The notes under the pieces are model-generated. The model was not told the origin of the DNA, did not search any database, and saw only the letters and a list, made by a program, of their open reading frames with translations. Made by a program: the position numbers and the translations under genes. A stretch of DNA of 64,000 nucleotides from Ilumatobacter sp. (GTDB lineage Bacteria; Actinomycetota; Acidimicrobiia; Acidimicrobiales; Ilumatobacteraceae), in contig NZ_JASJCS010000006.1 of assembly GCF_030065885.1 (NCBI RefSeq), positions 16,469 to 80,468 of the forward strand, written 5' to 3'. Position 1 is the stretch's first letter. Every line of letters starts with the position of its first letter. Positions 48,339 through 57,623 of the stretch are shown here, piece by piece.

Positions 48339-49868
48339 ATGGTGTGTCACCAGTGCGGGAGGGCGGTGCAACCCGGCGATCGCTTCTGCACCGGATGCGG
48401 CGCCTCGCTCGAGGACGCGACCGACACCACCGAGGTCCTCGCGACCACCCCGTCCGGCGACGCCACCACCCCGGAGACCGACACGACCCCCGAGCACGGC
48501 ACACCGGCCGCGACGCCGACCTCGTCGCCGACGTCGCCGACACCGGTCTCGCCGGTCTCGCCGGTGTCGACGACACCGCAGGCGTCGCCGGTGTCCGAGC
48601 CCCTGCCGACCGAGCCGGTCCCGATCCAGGCGAGTCGGCCAACTGCCGCACCCGAGCCCGACGGCGAAGCGCCGGCAATCGTCGACGACGATGCCGGATG
48701 GGGCGAGGCCGACCCGGTCTGGGCCGCGACCGGCAGCATGCCCGCGCAGGGCGTCACGACCGGCGACCTGCCGTCGACCGAGCCGATCACCGAGGTGTGG
48801 ATGGACTCGGTCGAGGCCGAGACCACGACGCCGACGGAGACGCCGCCACCCGCCGCCGACGCCCCTCCGACCGGCCCGATCGCGGCCACACCGACGGCGA
48901 CCGCCGAGATGCCGGCGGTCGTGGCGCCGCCACCCGCCCGCCAGCGCTTCCGGTTCGGCGCCGTGACCCTGATCGGCATCGGCACCGGCATCGTCACCCT
49001 CGTCAGCCTGTTCGCCAACGTGCTGTCGGTCACCAGCGACACGCGTCTCGACCCGACCGGCGACGTGCCGTTCGGCTTCCGGACCGGCACGTGGATCGTC
49101 GACGATCTCGCCGACAACCTCGCGATCGCCGGCCTGCTGGCCGTGCTGATGATGGTGGTCGGCGGCATCGCAGCCGGATTCCACTGGCACTGGGGTGCCG
49201 GGCTGGCGGGCGGGGCCGGGTTGGCGTTCGCCGGCGTCAGCGCACTCACGATCGGCCTCGCGCAGATCCCGATCGACGCCGCGCACGAGTTCGCCCGCAT
49301 CCCCACCGAGGAACCGTTCACGCTCACGATCACCCGCGACCTCGGCTACTGGATGCTGCTCGTCGCCGGCGCGCTGGGCGTCGTGCTCTTCTTCGCCGCG
49401 ATCAACGACGCGCTCGACGACCGGCGGCCGGGTCTCAATCCGTGGATCGCGGCGCTCGGCGCATTGGCGGGCGTCGTGGCCGCCGCAGGGCCGCTGATCC
49501 CCGAGAGCCTGGCCGTGTTCAGCGACAACTGGTACGTCGTCGACGCCCCGGGCGAGCCGCCGGCGATGCTCCTCGTCACCCGGCTGGTCCAGCTCGCGAT
49601 GCTCGCGATCACCGGCACCGTCGGGTTCCTCTCGGTGCGTCGATGGGGGCTCGGCGTCGCCGTCGGGGGTGCGCTGCCCGCCATCTGGCTGGCGGTCAGC
49701 GTGCTGTTCGAGCTCGGCGACAACCCCGTCGGCCCGGGCTTCCGCAACCCCGGGGCGACCGACATGCACCTCCACGGGGTGACGATCATCGGGGTCAGCG
49801 CCGTCGCGGCGATGGCCGTCCTGGCCGTCATCAGCGCCTACGACCAGGGCGTCCGGGAACGCCGCTGA
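48339..49868 (+). CDS. Zinc-ribbon membrane protein with long Thr/Pro linker
   Basis: 509 aa. An N-terminal zinc ribbon (MVCHQCGRAVQPGDRFCTGC, two CxxC pairs) precedes about 165 residues of Thr/Pro/Glu/Ala low complexity and a C-terminal part with about seven membrane helices (VTLIGIGTGIVTLVSLFANV, LLAVLMMVVGGIAAGFHWHW, YWMLLVAGALGVVLFFAAIN, 'VSAVAAMAVLAVISAYDQGV'). No transporter or enzyme motif seen. The zinc ribbon faces the cytoplasm if the usual topology holds. Function unknown. Confidence 0.8.
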   Translation: MVCHQCGRAVQPGDRFCTGCGASLEDATDTTEVLATTPSGDATTPETDTTPEHGTPAATPTSSPTSPTPVSPVSPVSTTPQASPVSEPLPTEPVPIQASRPTAAPEPDGEAPAIVDDDAGWGEADPVWAATGSMPAQGVTTGDLPSTEPITEVWMDSVEAETTTPTETPPPAADAPPTGPIAATPTATAEMPAVVAPPPARQRFRFGAVTLIGIGTGIVTLVSLFANVLSVTSDTRLDPTGDVPFGFRTGTWIVDDLADNLAIAGLLAVLMMVVGGIAAGFHWHWGAGLAGGAGLAFAGVSALTIGLAQIPIDAAHEFARIPTEEPFTLTITRDLGYWMLLVAGALGVVLFFAAINDALDDRRPGLNPWIAALGALAGVVAAAGPLIPESLAVFSDNWYVVDAPGEPPAMLLVTRLVQLAMLAITGTVGFLSVRRWGLGVAVGGALPAIWLAVSVLFELGDNPVGPGFRNPGATDMHLHGVTIIGVSAVAAMAVLAVISAYDQGVRERR

Positions 49869-50027
49869 CCGGCTCCGATCGATCGCCGGCGACGAGCATG
49901 GCGACCAGCGTGGTGACGACTGTCACCCCTGCATACGGGGTAGTTCCGGGAATCGCCGGGCACCCTGGATCGTTGAAGTGGGTGTCCGGCCCACCCCCCG
50001 TCGCCGGCACCGAGAAGGAGCACGACC

Positions 50028-50147
50028 ATGTGGTCGGAACACATCGACGAAGTACGCATCTCCACCCGATTGCACAACGAAGGACGCACGTCCGTCACCC
50101 GATTCTGGAACCGTCGCCCCGAGCGCCGTCGCCGCCGCCCGGCGTGA
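50028..50147 (+). CDS. 39-aa basic small protein
   Basis: ATG at 50028 with AAGGAG 7 bases upstream. The peptide (MWSEHIDEVRISTRLHNEGR, then TSVTRFWNRRPERRRRRPA) has an amphipathic first half and a run of arginines at the end, fit for nucleic-acid or ribosome binding. It stands alone between the zinc-ribbon gene and the threonine aldolase gene (41 bp downstream). No family recognised. Confidence 0.5.
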   Translation: MWSEHIDEVRISTRLHNEGRTSVTRFWNRRPERRRRRPA

Positions 50148-50188
50148 CCGACGGCGGGCCGGGCGCGTCACGCTGCTAGAACCCCGTC

Positions 50189-51223
50189 GTGCACGCGATC
50201 GAGCTCCGATCCGACAACGCGGCGGGTGTGGCACCAGCGATCGTCGAGGCGATGGTCGGGGCGAACGTCGGCACGGCGATCGCCTACGGCGACGACGCGC
50301 TCACCGCGTCGCTCCAGCGGCGCGTGCGCGAGGTGTTCGAGCACGAGTCGGCCCGGGTCTTCCCGGTCACCAGCGGCACCGCTGGCAACTCTCTGGCGCT
50401 GTCGGCGCTGTGCCCGCCGTGGGGGGCGGTGCTCTGCCACGAGACCGCCCACATCCTCAACAGCGAGGGCGGCGCGACGTCGCTGCTCGGCGGCGGCGCC
50501 GTGATGCGCGGCGTCCCGGGGCCCGACTTCCGGGTGTCGGCCGACACCGTCTCGGCCGCCCTCGACTCGGTGCGGTGGGGTGATCCGCACCACTCGCAGC
50601 CGTCGGTGCTGTCGCTGACGCAGCCGACCGACATGGGCACGGTATATCCCGTCGCCGAGGTCGCCGCCCTCGGCGAAGCGGTCCGGGGCCGTGGGCTGAG
50701 CGTCCACATGGACGGCGCTCGAATCGCCAACGCGATCGTGTCGCTCGGCTGCTCGCCGGCCGAGATCACGTGGCGGGCCGGCGTCGACGTGCTGACGCTG
50801 GGCGCCACCAAGAACGGGGCGCTCTCGTCGGAGGTGATCGTGTCGTTCGACGACCGGGCGTCCGACGAGCTCGTGTACCGGACGAAGCGGTCGGGACACG
50901 TGACCTCGAAGATGCGCTTCCAGTCGGCTCAGCTCCTCGCCTACCTCGACGACGACCTCTGGCTGCGGCTGGCGGCGAACTCGAACGAGCGCATGGCGCA
51001 GCTCGCGCGCGGGCTGCGCGAGCTCGGCATCGGTTTCGTCAACCGCCCCGACGTCAACATGCTGTTCGCGCAGGTCGCCGACGACGTCGCGACACGGCTG
51101 GAGGAGGCCGGCCTGCTCTTCTACCGGATCGCGCCGGGCCTGATCCGCCTCGTCACCAGCTGGCAGACCACCGTCGACGAGGTCGAGCAGGCGCTCGGCG
51201 CGTTCACACGGGCACTCCGGTGA
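50189..51223 (+). CDS. Low-specificity L-threonine aldolase (beta-eliminating lyase family)
   Basis: 344 aa from GTG. PLP-dependent fold type I: LRSDNAAGVAPAIVEAMVGA, VTSGTAGNSLALSALC, 'CHETAHILNSEGG', VHMDGARIANAIVSLG (Asp that binds the PLP ring) and TLGATKNGALSSEV with the Schiff-base Lys. It cleaves threonine or allo-threonine to glycine and acetaldehyde. Followed 21 bp later by a PNPOx-like gene, which may share the transcript. Confidence 0.92.
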   Translation: MHAIELRSDNAAGVAPAIVEAMVGANVGTAIAYGDDALTASLQRRVREVFEHESARVFPVTSGTAGNSLALSALCPPWGAVLCHETAHILNSEGGATSLLGGGAVMRGVPGPDFRVSADTVSAALDSVRWGDPHHSQPSVLSLTQPTDMGTVYPVAEVAALGEAVRGRGLSVHMDGARIANAIVSLGCSPAEITWRAGVDVLTLGATKNGALSSEVIVSFDDRASDELVYRTKRSGHVTSKMRFQSAQLLAYLDDDLWLRLAANSNERMAQLARGLRELGIGFVNRPDVNMLFAQVADDVATRLEEAGLLFYRIAPGLIRLVTSWQTTVDEVEQALGAFTRALR

Positions 51224-51244
51224 GCGTTGTGCGACGCTGGTCCG

Positions 51245-51829
51245 ATGACCGAACACGTCGGTGACCTGTACGGCGAGGGCGCCCGCGCCCTCCAGGACAG
51301 GTTCGACTCGCGCCGGCTGGCGGATCGCCTCGCCGACCTGACCGTCCACACCGAGCTCACCGACGACGACATCGAGCTGATCGGCGCGCAGTCGACGGTG
51401 TGGCTGTCGACCGTCGACGCGCAGGGGTGGCCCGACGTCTCCTACAAGGGCGGCGACCCGGGCTTCGTCCAGGTCGTCGGGCGGACCGAGCTCCGGATCC
51501 CGAGCTACGACGGCAACGGGATGATGCGGTCGATGGGCAACATCGCCGACACCGGCCGCGTCGGGCTGCTGTTCGTCGACACCGCGCGGCCGTGGCGGCT
51601 GCGGGTCCACGGCACGGCGCGCGTCAGCTCCGATCCGTCCGACGTCGCCGCTCACCACGGCGCCCAGGCCGTGATCGTCGTGACGGTCGGCCGGCTGTTC
51701 CCCAACTGTGGTCGGTACATCCACCAGGGCGATCGCGTGTCCGAGTACGTGCCCCGCGAGGGCCACGAACCACTGGTGCCCGAGTGGAAGACCTACGACG
51801 TCGTCGCCGACGTGCTGCCGCGCAACTGA
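51245..51829 (+). CDS. Pyridoxamine 5'-phosphate oxidase-family protein
   Basis: 194 aa. Split-barrel flavin fold: STVWLSTVDAQGWPDVSYKG, 'GNGMMRSMGNIADTGRVGLL', FVDTARPWRLRVHGTARVSS and 'RLFPNCGRYIHQGDRVSEYV'. Members bind FMN or F420; this one fits the PNPOx-like group of unknown substrate rather than true PdxH. It follows the PLP-dependent threonine aldolase gene, but a functional link is only suggested. Confidence 0.85.
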   Translation: MTEHVGDLYGEGARALQDRFDSRRLADRLADLTVHTELTDDDIELIGAQSTVWLSTVDAQGWPDVSYKGGDPGFVQVVGRTELRIPSYDGNGMMRSMGNIADTGRVGLLFVDTARPWRLRVHGTARVSSDPSDVAAHHGAQAVIVVTVGRLFPNCGRYIHQGDRVSEYVPREGHEPLVPEWKTYDVVADVLPRN

Positions 51830-51904
51830 GTCAGAGACGGACCGGCGGCACGCAGGGCCGTTCGGCACTTCCCCGCTCTCGCGGCGCGCGGTTCAATAGG
51901 GCGG

Positions 51905-52915
51905 ATGAGTTCGCTCGACCACTTCGTCCGCGGCCTCCCGAAGGCCGAACTGCACGTTCACATCGAGGGCACGCTCGAGCCCGAGCTGATGTTCGAGCTG
52001 GCCGAGCGCAACGGTGTGCGGCTGCCCTACTCGAGCGTCGACGACGTCCGCGCGGCGTACTCGTTCACCGACCTGCAGTCGTTCCTCGACATCTACTACG
52101 CCGGCGCCTCGGTGCTGTGCGAGCAGCAGGACTTCGACGACCTGATGACCGCCTACCTGCATCGTGCGCACGCCGACGGTGTGCGTCGCGCCGAGATCAT
52201 GTTCGACCCGCAGACCCACCTCGAGCGTGGCGTCGACTTCGACGCGTTCATGCCCGGCTTCCTCGGCGCGATCGAACGCGCCGAGGCCGAGCTGGGCATC
52301 TCGTGCGGGCTGATCATGTCGTTCCTCCGCCACATGCCGGTCGAGTCGGCGATCGAGACGTTCGCCGAGTCGGCGCCGTACCACGACGTGCTGCTCGCGG
52401 TCGGCCTCGACAGCTCCGAGATCGATCATCCCCCGGCTGACTTCCTCCCGGTGTTCGAGCTGGCTCGTCGCCATCAGCTGCACACCGTCGCCCATGCCGG
52501 CGAGGAAGGCCCACCCGAGTACGTGTGGGCTGCGCTCGACGTGCTGCGCGTCGAGCGGATCGACCACGGCGTGAAGGCCGAACCAGATGCCGAGCTGGTG
52601 GCGCGCCTGGCGACCGACCAGATGCCGCTGACGATGTGCCCGCTCTCGAACGTGGCACTCGGCGGGTTCGCCCGGCTCGAGGACCACAACCTGAAGCGGA
52701 TGATGGATCGCGGCGTGAAGGTCACCATCAACTCCGACGACCCGGCGTACTTCGGCGGCTACGTCGGCGACAACTACGTGCAGACCGCGGAGGCGCTCGG
52801 GCTGACCCGTGACGACCTCGTCACCCTCGCCGCCAACTCGATCGAGGCGAGCTTCGCACCCGACGAGGCGAAGGCGGCCTGGCTCGACGAGCTGCGCACG
52901 GTCCCGGTCGTCTGA
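51905..52915 (+). CDS. Adenosine deaminase family protein, adenine deaminase-like subgroup
   Basis: 336 aa. Metal-binding and catalytic motifs of the amidohydrolase family: ELHVHIEGTLEPE (HxH), HTVAHAGEEGPPEYVWAALD (His and Glu), VERIDHGVKAEPDA and TINSDDPAYFGGYVGDNYV. The SSEIDHPPADF segment and PLTMCPLSNVALGG fit the subgroup that includes bacterial adenine deaminase (Add/Ade) as well as adenosine deaminase, so the substrate may be adenine. It deaminates to hypoxanthine or inosine. It converges on the BMP-type nucleoside transporter operon, 8 bp between stop codons, suggesting purine salvage. Confidence 0.9.
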   Translation: MSSLDHFVRGLPKAELHVHIEGTLEPELMFELAERNGVRLPYSSVDDVRAAYSFTDLQSFLDIYYAGASVLCEQQDFDDLMTAYLHRAHADGVRRAEIMFDPQTHLERGVDFDAFMPGFLGAIERAEAELGISCGLIMSFLRHMPVESAIETFAESAPYHDVLLAVGLDSSEIDHPPADFLPVFELARRHQLHTVAHAGEEGPPEYVWAALDVLRVERIDHGVKAEPDAELVARLATDQMPLTMCPLSNVALGGFARLEDHNLKRMMDRGVKVTINSDDPAYFGGYVGDNYVQTAEALGLTRDDLVTLAANSIEASFAPDEAKAAWLDELRTVPVV

Positions 52916-52922
52916 CGAGGCC

Positions 52923-53861
52923 CTACTCGCGCACGAAGGCGGTGCCGCTCCCCGACGGCGCGTTGCTCGCGAGGAAGTTGCGCCAGCGAGGGAAGCGGTC
53001 GCCGAGGCGGTGGAACCACTCGGTGTTGATCAGGGTGATCGCGAGGATCATCAGCAGGAACGGGAGCTGGGTCAGCACCTGGACCCAGTCGGGGAACTGC
53101 ACCTGGAACTCGCCGGCGACGTAGAGCAGGCCCCGGTAGAGGTAGCAGGCCAGCGCGACGCGGAACGGGTGCCACCCCCCGAAGATCACGAACGCGAGCG
53201 CGATCCAGCCGAGGTTGGTCGTCAGGTTCTCGCGCCACCCGGCGATCTGGTCGAGCGAGACAGCGGCGCCCGCCAGGCCGACCAGACCGCCGCCGACGAT
53301 CGTGTAGACGTACCGCAGCCGGTTGACCGGCACGCCGCGCGCGAACGCGGCCTCGGGCCGCTCGCCGACTCCCTGCAGCTCGAGCCCTCGGCGCGTGCGG
53401 TAGATGTACCAGTAGGCGAGGACGACCACGACGAAGCTGCCGTAGACCGACAGGTTGTGCTGGAAGAACAGCGTGCCGGCGACCGGGATGTCGGCGAGCA
53501 GCGGGATGTCCCACGCCGGCACCTTGGGTCCGGGCTCGCCGACGTAGGAGTCGCCGAGGAAGAGGGCGAGCTGGCGGGCGAGCAGGAACAGCACGAAGCC
53601 GACGGCGATCTGGTTGAGGCGCAGTTCGATCGATGCGAACGCCACGAGCGCGGCGACCGCCATCGAGACGCCGATCGCCGCCAGGAACCCGACGACGACG
53701 CTGCCGCTCGTGAACGCGGCCGCGAAGCCGACCATGGCCGACAGCAGGATCGACCCGTCGAGGCTGAGGTTGACGACGCCGGCCTTCTCGCTGATCGTCT
53801 CGCCGATGGTGGCGTACACGAGCGGGGCGGCGGCGGCGATGATGCCGGCGAGCACGTCCAC
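52923..53861 (-). CDS. BMP-type nucleoside ABC transporter permease (second)
   Basis: 312 aa, GTG start with GGAGGAGG upstream, about nine membrane helices. Family features: GETISEKAGVVNLSLDGSIL and ELRLNQIAVGFVLFLLARQL (permease motif of the RbsC/BPD_transp_2 class). With the preceding permease it forms the membrane heterodimer of a NupPQ/BmpD-like nucleoside importer. Last gene of the operon. Confidence 0.92.
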   Translation of the reverse strand: MDVLAGIIAAAAPLVYATIGETISEKAGVVNLSLDGSILLSAMVGFAAAFTSGSVVVGFLAAIGVSMAVAALVAFASIELRLNQIAVGFVLFLLARQLALFLGDSYVGEPGPKVPAWDIPLLADIPVAGTLFFQHNLSVYGSFVVVVLAYWYIYRTRRGLELQGVGERPEAAFARGVPVNRLRYVYTIVGGGLVGLAGAAVSLDQIAGWRENLTTNLGWIALAFVIFGGWHPFRVALACYLYRGLLYVAGEFQVQFPDWVQVLTQLPFLLMILAITLINTEWFHRLGDRFPRWRNFLASNAPSGSGTAFVRE

Positions 53862-53862
53862 G

Positions 53863-54891
53863 TCAGCCTCCTCCCGCCATCCGGGTGCGACGGGCCTGCC
53901 AGCCGCCGACGAGCAGGATGAACAGCACCAGCATCCCCTGCATCACGCCGGCGAGCGACGAATCGATGTCGAGGCGCAGCGAGAGCTGCGTGCTACCGAC
54001 CAGCATCGCTGCGAAGAAGAGCGCGATCGGTGCGGTCAGCGGCGCCCGGAACGCGGCGAGCAGCACGACGAGGATGCCGAGGAAGCCGTAGCCACCCGAG
54101 ATCGACGGCACGAGCTTGTGCTGGAAGCCGATCGCCTGCACGGTGCCGGCGATGCCGGCGAGGGCACCACACGCGGCGAACGCCGACAGCATGTACCGGC
54201 CCGTCGGGATGCCGAGCAGGGCCGCGCTCTCGGGGTTGTGACCGACGGCCTTGAGGCGCAGGCCGTACCGGGTGCCGCGCAACAGCACGTACACGACGGC
54301 CACCGACGCAACGGCGAGCGCGATCGCCAACCACGAGTAGTCGTTGGCGGTCGGCAGCCAGTACCGCTCGTCGAACAGGTCGGTGCCCGACGTCGAGGCG
54401 ATGCCCTCCCGCGACCAGGGCCCGATGATCAGGTAGACGGCGATTGCGCTCGCGACGAAGAACAGCGCCACGCCCGAGAAGATCTCGTGCACGCCGAACT
54501 TGGCACGCAGCCCGCCGGGGATCAGCGCCCAGCCGACTCCGAAGGCCATCCCGCCGAAGAACGCCAACGTGATCACGACGACCGGCGGGCCACTGACCTC
54601 GCGGACCACCCATGACGAGCCGATCGCGCCCATGACGATCTGGCCCTCGACGCCGATGTTCCACATACCGGCCTGGAACGTGACGAGCAGGCCGGCCGCC
54701 GCGATCGTGAGCGGCACCCACGTGATCAAGGTGGCGGGGATCTTGTTGCTGCGTCCCAGCGATCCCTCCCACAGCTGGCGGAATGCGTCGAGCGGCGGGG
54801 CGTCGACGGCGAGCAGCAACAACACCGTCGCGGCGAGGGCCAGGGCGACCGACACGGCAGGCACGCGCAGCCGCTCGAACCGCTCGATCAC
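53863..54891 (-). CDS. BMP-type nucleoside ABC transporter permease (first)
   Basis: 342 aa, GTG overlapping the ATPase stop (GTGA). About nine helices. NupP-like: TAAGLLVTFQAGMWNIGVEG, 'AKFGVHEIFSGVALFFVASA', 'RGTRYGLRLKAVGHNPESAA'. It partners with the second permease and the ATPase to import nucleosides. Confidence 0.92.
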   Translation of the reverse strand: MIERFERLRVPAVSVALALAATVLLLLAVDAPPLDAFRQLWEGSLGRSNKIPATLITWVPLTIAAAGLLVTFQAGMWNIGVEGQIVMGAIGSSWVVREVSGPPVVVITLAFFGGMAFGVGWALIPGGLRAKFGVHEIFSGVALFFVASAIAVYLIIGPWSREGIASTSGTDLFDERYWLPTANDYSWLAIALAVASVAVVYVLLRGTRYGLRLKAVGHNPESAALLGIPTGRYMLSAFAACGALAGIAGTVQAIGFQHKLVPSISGGYGFLGILVVLLAAFRAPLTAPIALFFAAMLVGSTQLSLRLDIDSSLAGVMQGMLVLFILLVGGWQARRTRMAGGG

Positions 54892-56357
54892 GTCACCACC
54901 TCACTGCCACCGATCAGATGGCCGAGCTCGTCGACACCGGAGGCCGCGGCGTCGACGACGCCGATCACGCGTCCGTCGAAGAAGACCGCGATGCGATCGG
55001 CGTATCGCAGCAACTCGTCGAGATCGGCCGACGCGAACACGATCGCGGTGCCGGTCCCGCGGCGGGCGAGGATCTGCTCCCACACCCATTCGGCCGACTC
55101 GATGTCGAGACCGCGGGTCGGGTGTTCCATCAGCAGCAGACGGATGTCGTCGGGCATCATCGCCAGCAGCAGCCGCTGCTGGTTGCCGCCCGACAGCGAC
55201 TCGGCGGTCGAGTCGGGGACGCCCTTGATGAAGTGGGCGTCGATGTCGTGAGCCGCCTCCGCCTCGGCCTTGCCCCAGTCGACGAAGAACGATCGGCGGC
55301 CGCTCGCCAGCTCGAAGTGCTCGGTGAGGGTGAGCCCGGCGACGAGACCCTCCTCGAGGCGCCCCGCCGGCAGATAGTGCACGCCGGCATCGCGGTGCTC
55401 GCGGTAGCTCCGGCCGGCGAGGTCGGCGCCGGCGAGACGGATCGACCCGCTCTCGGGCCGCAGGAGGCCGGTGCAGGCCTTCAGGAGCGTGCGCTGGCCC
55501 GACCCCTCCAGCCCGGCCAGGCCGAGCACCTCGCCCTCGTGCACCCGCATCGTCAGCTCGGGGACTCGCACCAAGCGCTCGGAGAGGGTGACCCGGTCGA
55601 GCTCGAGTGCCACGCTGCCGAGGTCGATCGGCGAGCGATCGCCCTCGACGAACACCTGCCCGAACATCATCTCGACGAGCTGCTCGGTCGGTGTCGGCAT
55701 CTCGCAGTCGCCGACCACCTGGCCGGCGCGCATCACGGTGACCCGGTCGCACAGCTGCTCGATCTCCTCCAGCTTGTGGGAGACGAAGATGACGATCAGC
55801 CCGTCCTCGGCGAGGAGCCTGAGCACCTCGAACAGCTTCTCGCGCTGCGACGCCGAGATCCCGGTGGTCGGCTCGTCGAGGATCAGGACGCGGGCGCCGA
55901 GCCAGATCAGCCGGGCGATCTCCAACTGTTGGCGCTCACCGACCGTGAGCGTCTGGGCGAGCGTGTTGGGGTCGAACGAGAAGCCGTAGCGGTCGCAGGC
56001 CTGCCGTAGGGCTCCGGCACCGGCCTTGCGGTCGAGCCGGAGCCGGCCGGGGCTGCCGAGCAGGAAGTTGTCGAGCACCGAGAACGGTCCGAACACGAGC
56101 GGGTCCTGGTGGAGCATGCCGACACCCGCCTGCACGGCATCGCGCGGCGAGCGCAGCTCGAGCCGCTCGCCGTGCAGCGTGACGGTGCCGTGGTCGGCCT
56201 CGATGAAGCCGGACAGCACCTTCATCAGCGTCGACTTGCCGGCGCCGTTCTCGCCGAGCAGCCCGTGCAGCTCGCCGGCCTCGACCGTCAGCGTGACCCC
56301 GTCGTTCGCCCGAACCGGGCCGAACGCCTTGTGGATGTCGCGCAGCTCGAGGCTCAT
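54888..56357 (-). CDS. ABC transporter ATP-binding protein (tandem NBD, NupO-like)
   Basis: 489 aa with two ABC domains. First: LHGLLGENGAGKSTLMKVLS (Walker A), LTVGERQQLEIARL (signature), ARVLILDEPTTGIS (Walker B). Second: VLGLAGLEGSGQRTLLKACT (degenerate Walker A with GSGQRT), ESLSGGNQQRLLLAMM (signature), LLLMEHPTRGLDI (degenerate Walker B). The weak second half is normal for sugar/nucleoside-type tandem ABCs. It energises the two permeases. Separated from the binding-protein gene by a 54-bp gap with a hairpin. Confidence 0.93.
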   Translation of the reverse strand: MSLELRDIHKAFGPVRANDGVTLTVEAGELHGLLGENGAGKSTLMKVLSGFIEADHGTVTLHGERLELRSPRDAVQAGVGMLHQDPLVFGPFSVLDNFLLGSPGRLRLDRKAGAGALRQACDRYGFSFDPNTLAQTLTVGERQQLEIARLIWLGARVLILDEPTTGISASQREKLFEVLRLLAEDGLIVIFVSHKLEEIEQLCDRVTVMRAGQVVGDCEMPTPTEQLVEMMFGQVFVEGDRSPIDLGSVALELDRVTLSERLVRVPELTMRVHEGEVLGLAGLEGSGQRTLLKACTGLLRPESGSIRLAGADLAGRSYREHRDAGVHYLPAGRLEEGLVAGLTLTEHFELASGRRSFFVDWGKAEAEAAHDIDAHFIKGVPDSTAESLSGGNQQRLLLAMMPDDIRLLLMEHPTRGLDIESAEWVWEQILARRGTGTAIVFASADLDELLRYADRIAVFFDGRVIGVVDAAASGVDELGHLIGGSEVVT

Positions 56358-56370
56358 GGTGTCGGCAGCA

Positions 56371-56403
56371 CGTTACAGAGGGTGTCTGACACCTTCTGTA
56401 ACG
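56371..56403. repeat. Long palindrome between the BMP-lipoprotein and ATPase genes
   Basis: Arms CGTTACAGAGGGTGTC and GACACCTTCTGTAACG pair at 15 of 16 positions around one T. On the minus-strand mRNA this would fold into a strong stem between the binding-protein and ATPase genes, a usual place for attenuation that keeps the binding protein more abundant. Its core matches the other GTGTCTGACACC palindromes in this window. Confidence 0.7.
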
Positions 56404-56411
56404 CTGCGTCG

Positions 56412-57623
56412 TCACTCGGGGGCGCTGGCGCCCTCGATGCCCTCCAGGAGCTGTTCGGTGTACCAGACCTCGAAGTCGGACGCCGTCTCGCCGTCCTCGA
56501 CGAACGTCGAGCCGTCCTGGTACGTCAGCGGACCGGCCCAGAGGTTGATCTCGCCGCTGCCGAGGTCGTCGATGAACAGGCCGAGCTGTTCGGCGTCGTC
56601 ACCGGCGAGCCCGTCGCCGTTCAACCACCCGATCGCGCTCGTGTCGCGGTCGTTGAGATCGTCCCAGTTGGGGCCGACCCACTCCCATCCGGCCTCGAAG
56701 TCGTCGTCGATGACCGACTGAGCGATGTCGAGGTACGAGGGACCCCAGTTGAAGTAGGGCACGCCGAGGCACACGCTGGGCGCCTCGCTGCAGGCGTCCT
56801 CGAAGTCGTACGGCACGGCCCACACCGCTTCGCCGGCGTCGGACTCCTGCCCCGCGCGGACGAGCGCCTCGGTGGTGTCGATCCCCGAGATGATCACGTC
56901 GGAGCCGGCGGCCAGGAACTCGTTGGTCACCTGTGTCGGGTCGAGCGTGAACCCGGGGATGTTGAACCAGAAGCCGATCCACTTCACCTCGAACGCGAGG
57001 TCGTCGGCACTGTTGCCGAGCACCTCGGTCCAGCAGTGCGTCGCACCGAGGTACGCCGAGTTGACGAGCCGGCGGGTCTCGTCGTTGATCAGCGGGCCCA
57101 GGTACGAGAGGCGCCCGGTCTCGGTGGTGAGGGCCGCGGCGCAGCCGGCGATCATCTTGCCGAACTCCATCTGGCCCATCACGTTGCCGAGGTTCTCGAG
57201 ATCCTCGCGGTACGCCTTGCCCTGGTCCCAGGCGCTGTCGCCGGTCGACCAGATCATCGGCACCTCGGGGTTGTTGGCGGCCGCCTCGGCGATGCCGTCC
57301 TTCATGTCGTCGGACGTGGCGAAGATCAGGTCGGCGCCCTGATCGATCATGTCGGTGACGACCGAGTCGATCGTGGTCTCGGGTCGGTCGGAGGTGTTGA
57401 CCTTGTCGAGCACGATCAGGTTCTCCGCTGGCAGGCCGAGCTCCTCCATCACGTACTCGCCGGCTTCGAAGTGGGCCTGCGACCAGCCGGTGTCGTTCTG
57501 CGGGCCGACGAGGATCATCCCGATCTGGAAGTCCTCGGAGGCCTCGCCGCCGTCGTCGTCGCCGCACGCTCCTGCGACGAGCGCCAACGCTGCGAGTAGT
57601 GGCAAGGTCCGTGAGACACGCAT
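56412..57623 (-). CDS. BMP-family nucleoside-binding lipoprotein
   Basis: 403 aa; ATG with GGAGG upstream. Lipobox (ALVAGAC|G), then the BMP/PnrA substrate-binding fold: IGMILVGPQNDTGWSQAHFE, 'NTSDRPETTIDSVVTDMIDQ', LIFATSDDMKDGIAEAAANN, 'VPMIWSTGDSAWDQGKAY', 'GSDVIISGIDTTEALVRAG'. It captures nucleosides (purine type in characterised members) and passes them to the ABC transporter encoded next. First gene of the operon. Confidence 0.93.
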   Translation of the reverse strand: MRVSRTLPLLAALALVAGACGDDDGGEASEDFQIGMILVGPQNDTGWSQAHFEAGEYVMEELGLPAENLIVLDKVNTSDRPETTIDSVVTDMIDQGADLIFATSDDMKDGIAEAAANNPEVPMIWSTGDSAWDQGKAYREDLENLGNVMGQMEFGKMIAGCAAALTTETGRLSYLGPLINDETRRLVNSAYLGATHCWTEVLGNSADDLAFEVKWIGFWFNIPGFTLDPTQVTNEFLAAGSDVIISGIDTTEALVRAGQESDAGEAVWAVPYDFEDACSEAPSVCLGVPYFNWGPSYLDIAQSVIDDDFEAGWEWVGPNWDDLNDRDTSAIGWLNGDGLAGDDAEQLGLFIDDLGSGEINLWAGPLTYQDGSTFVEDGETASDFEVWYTEQLLEGIEGASAPE

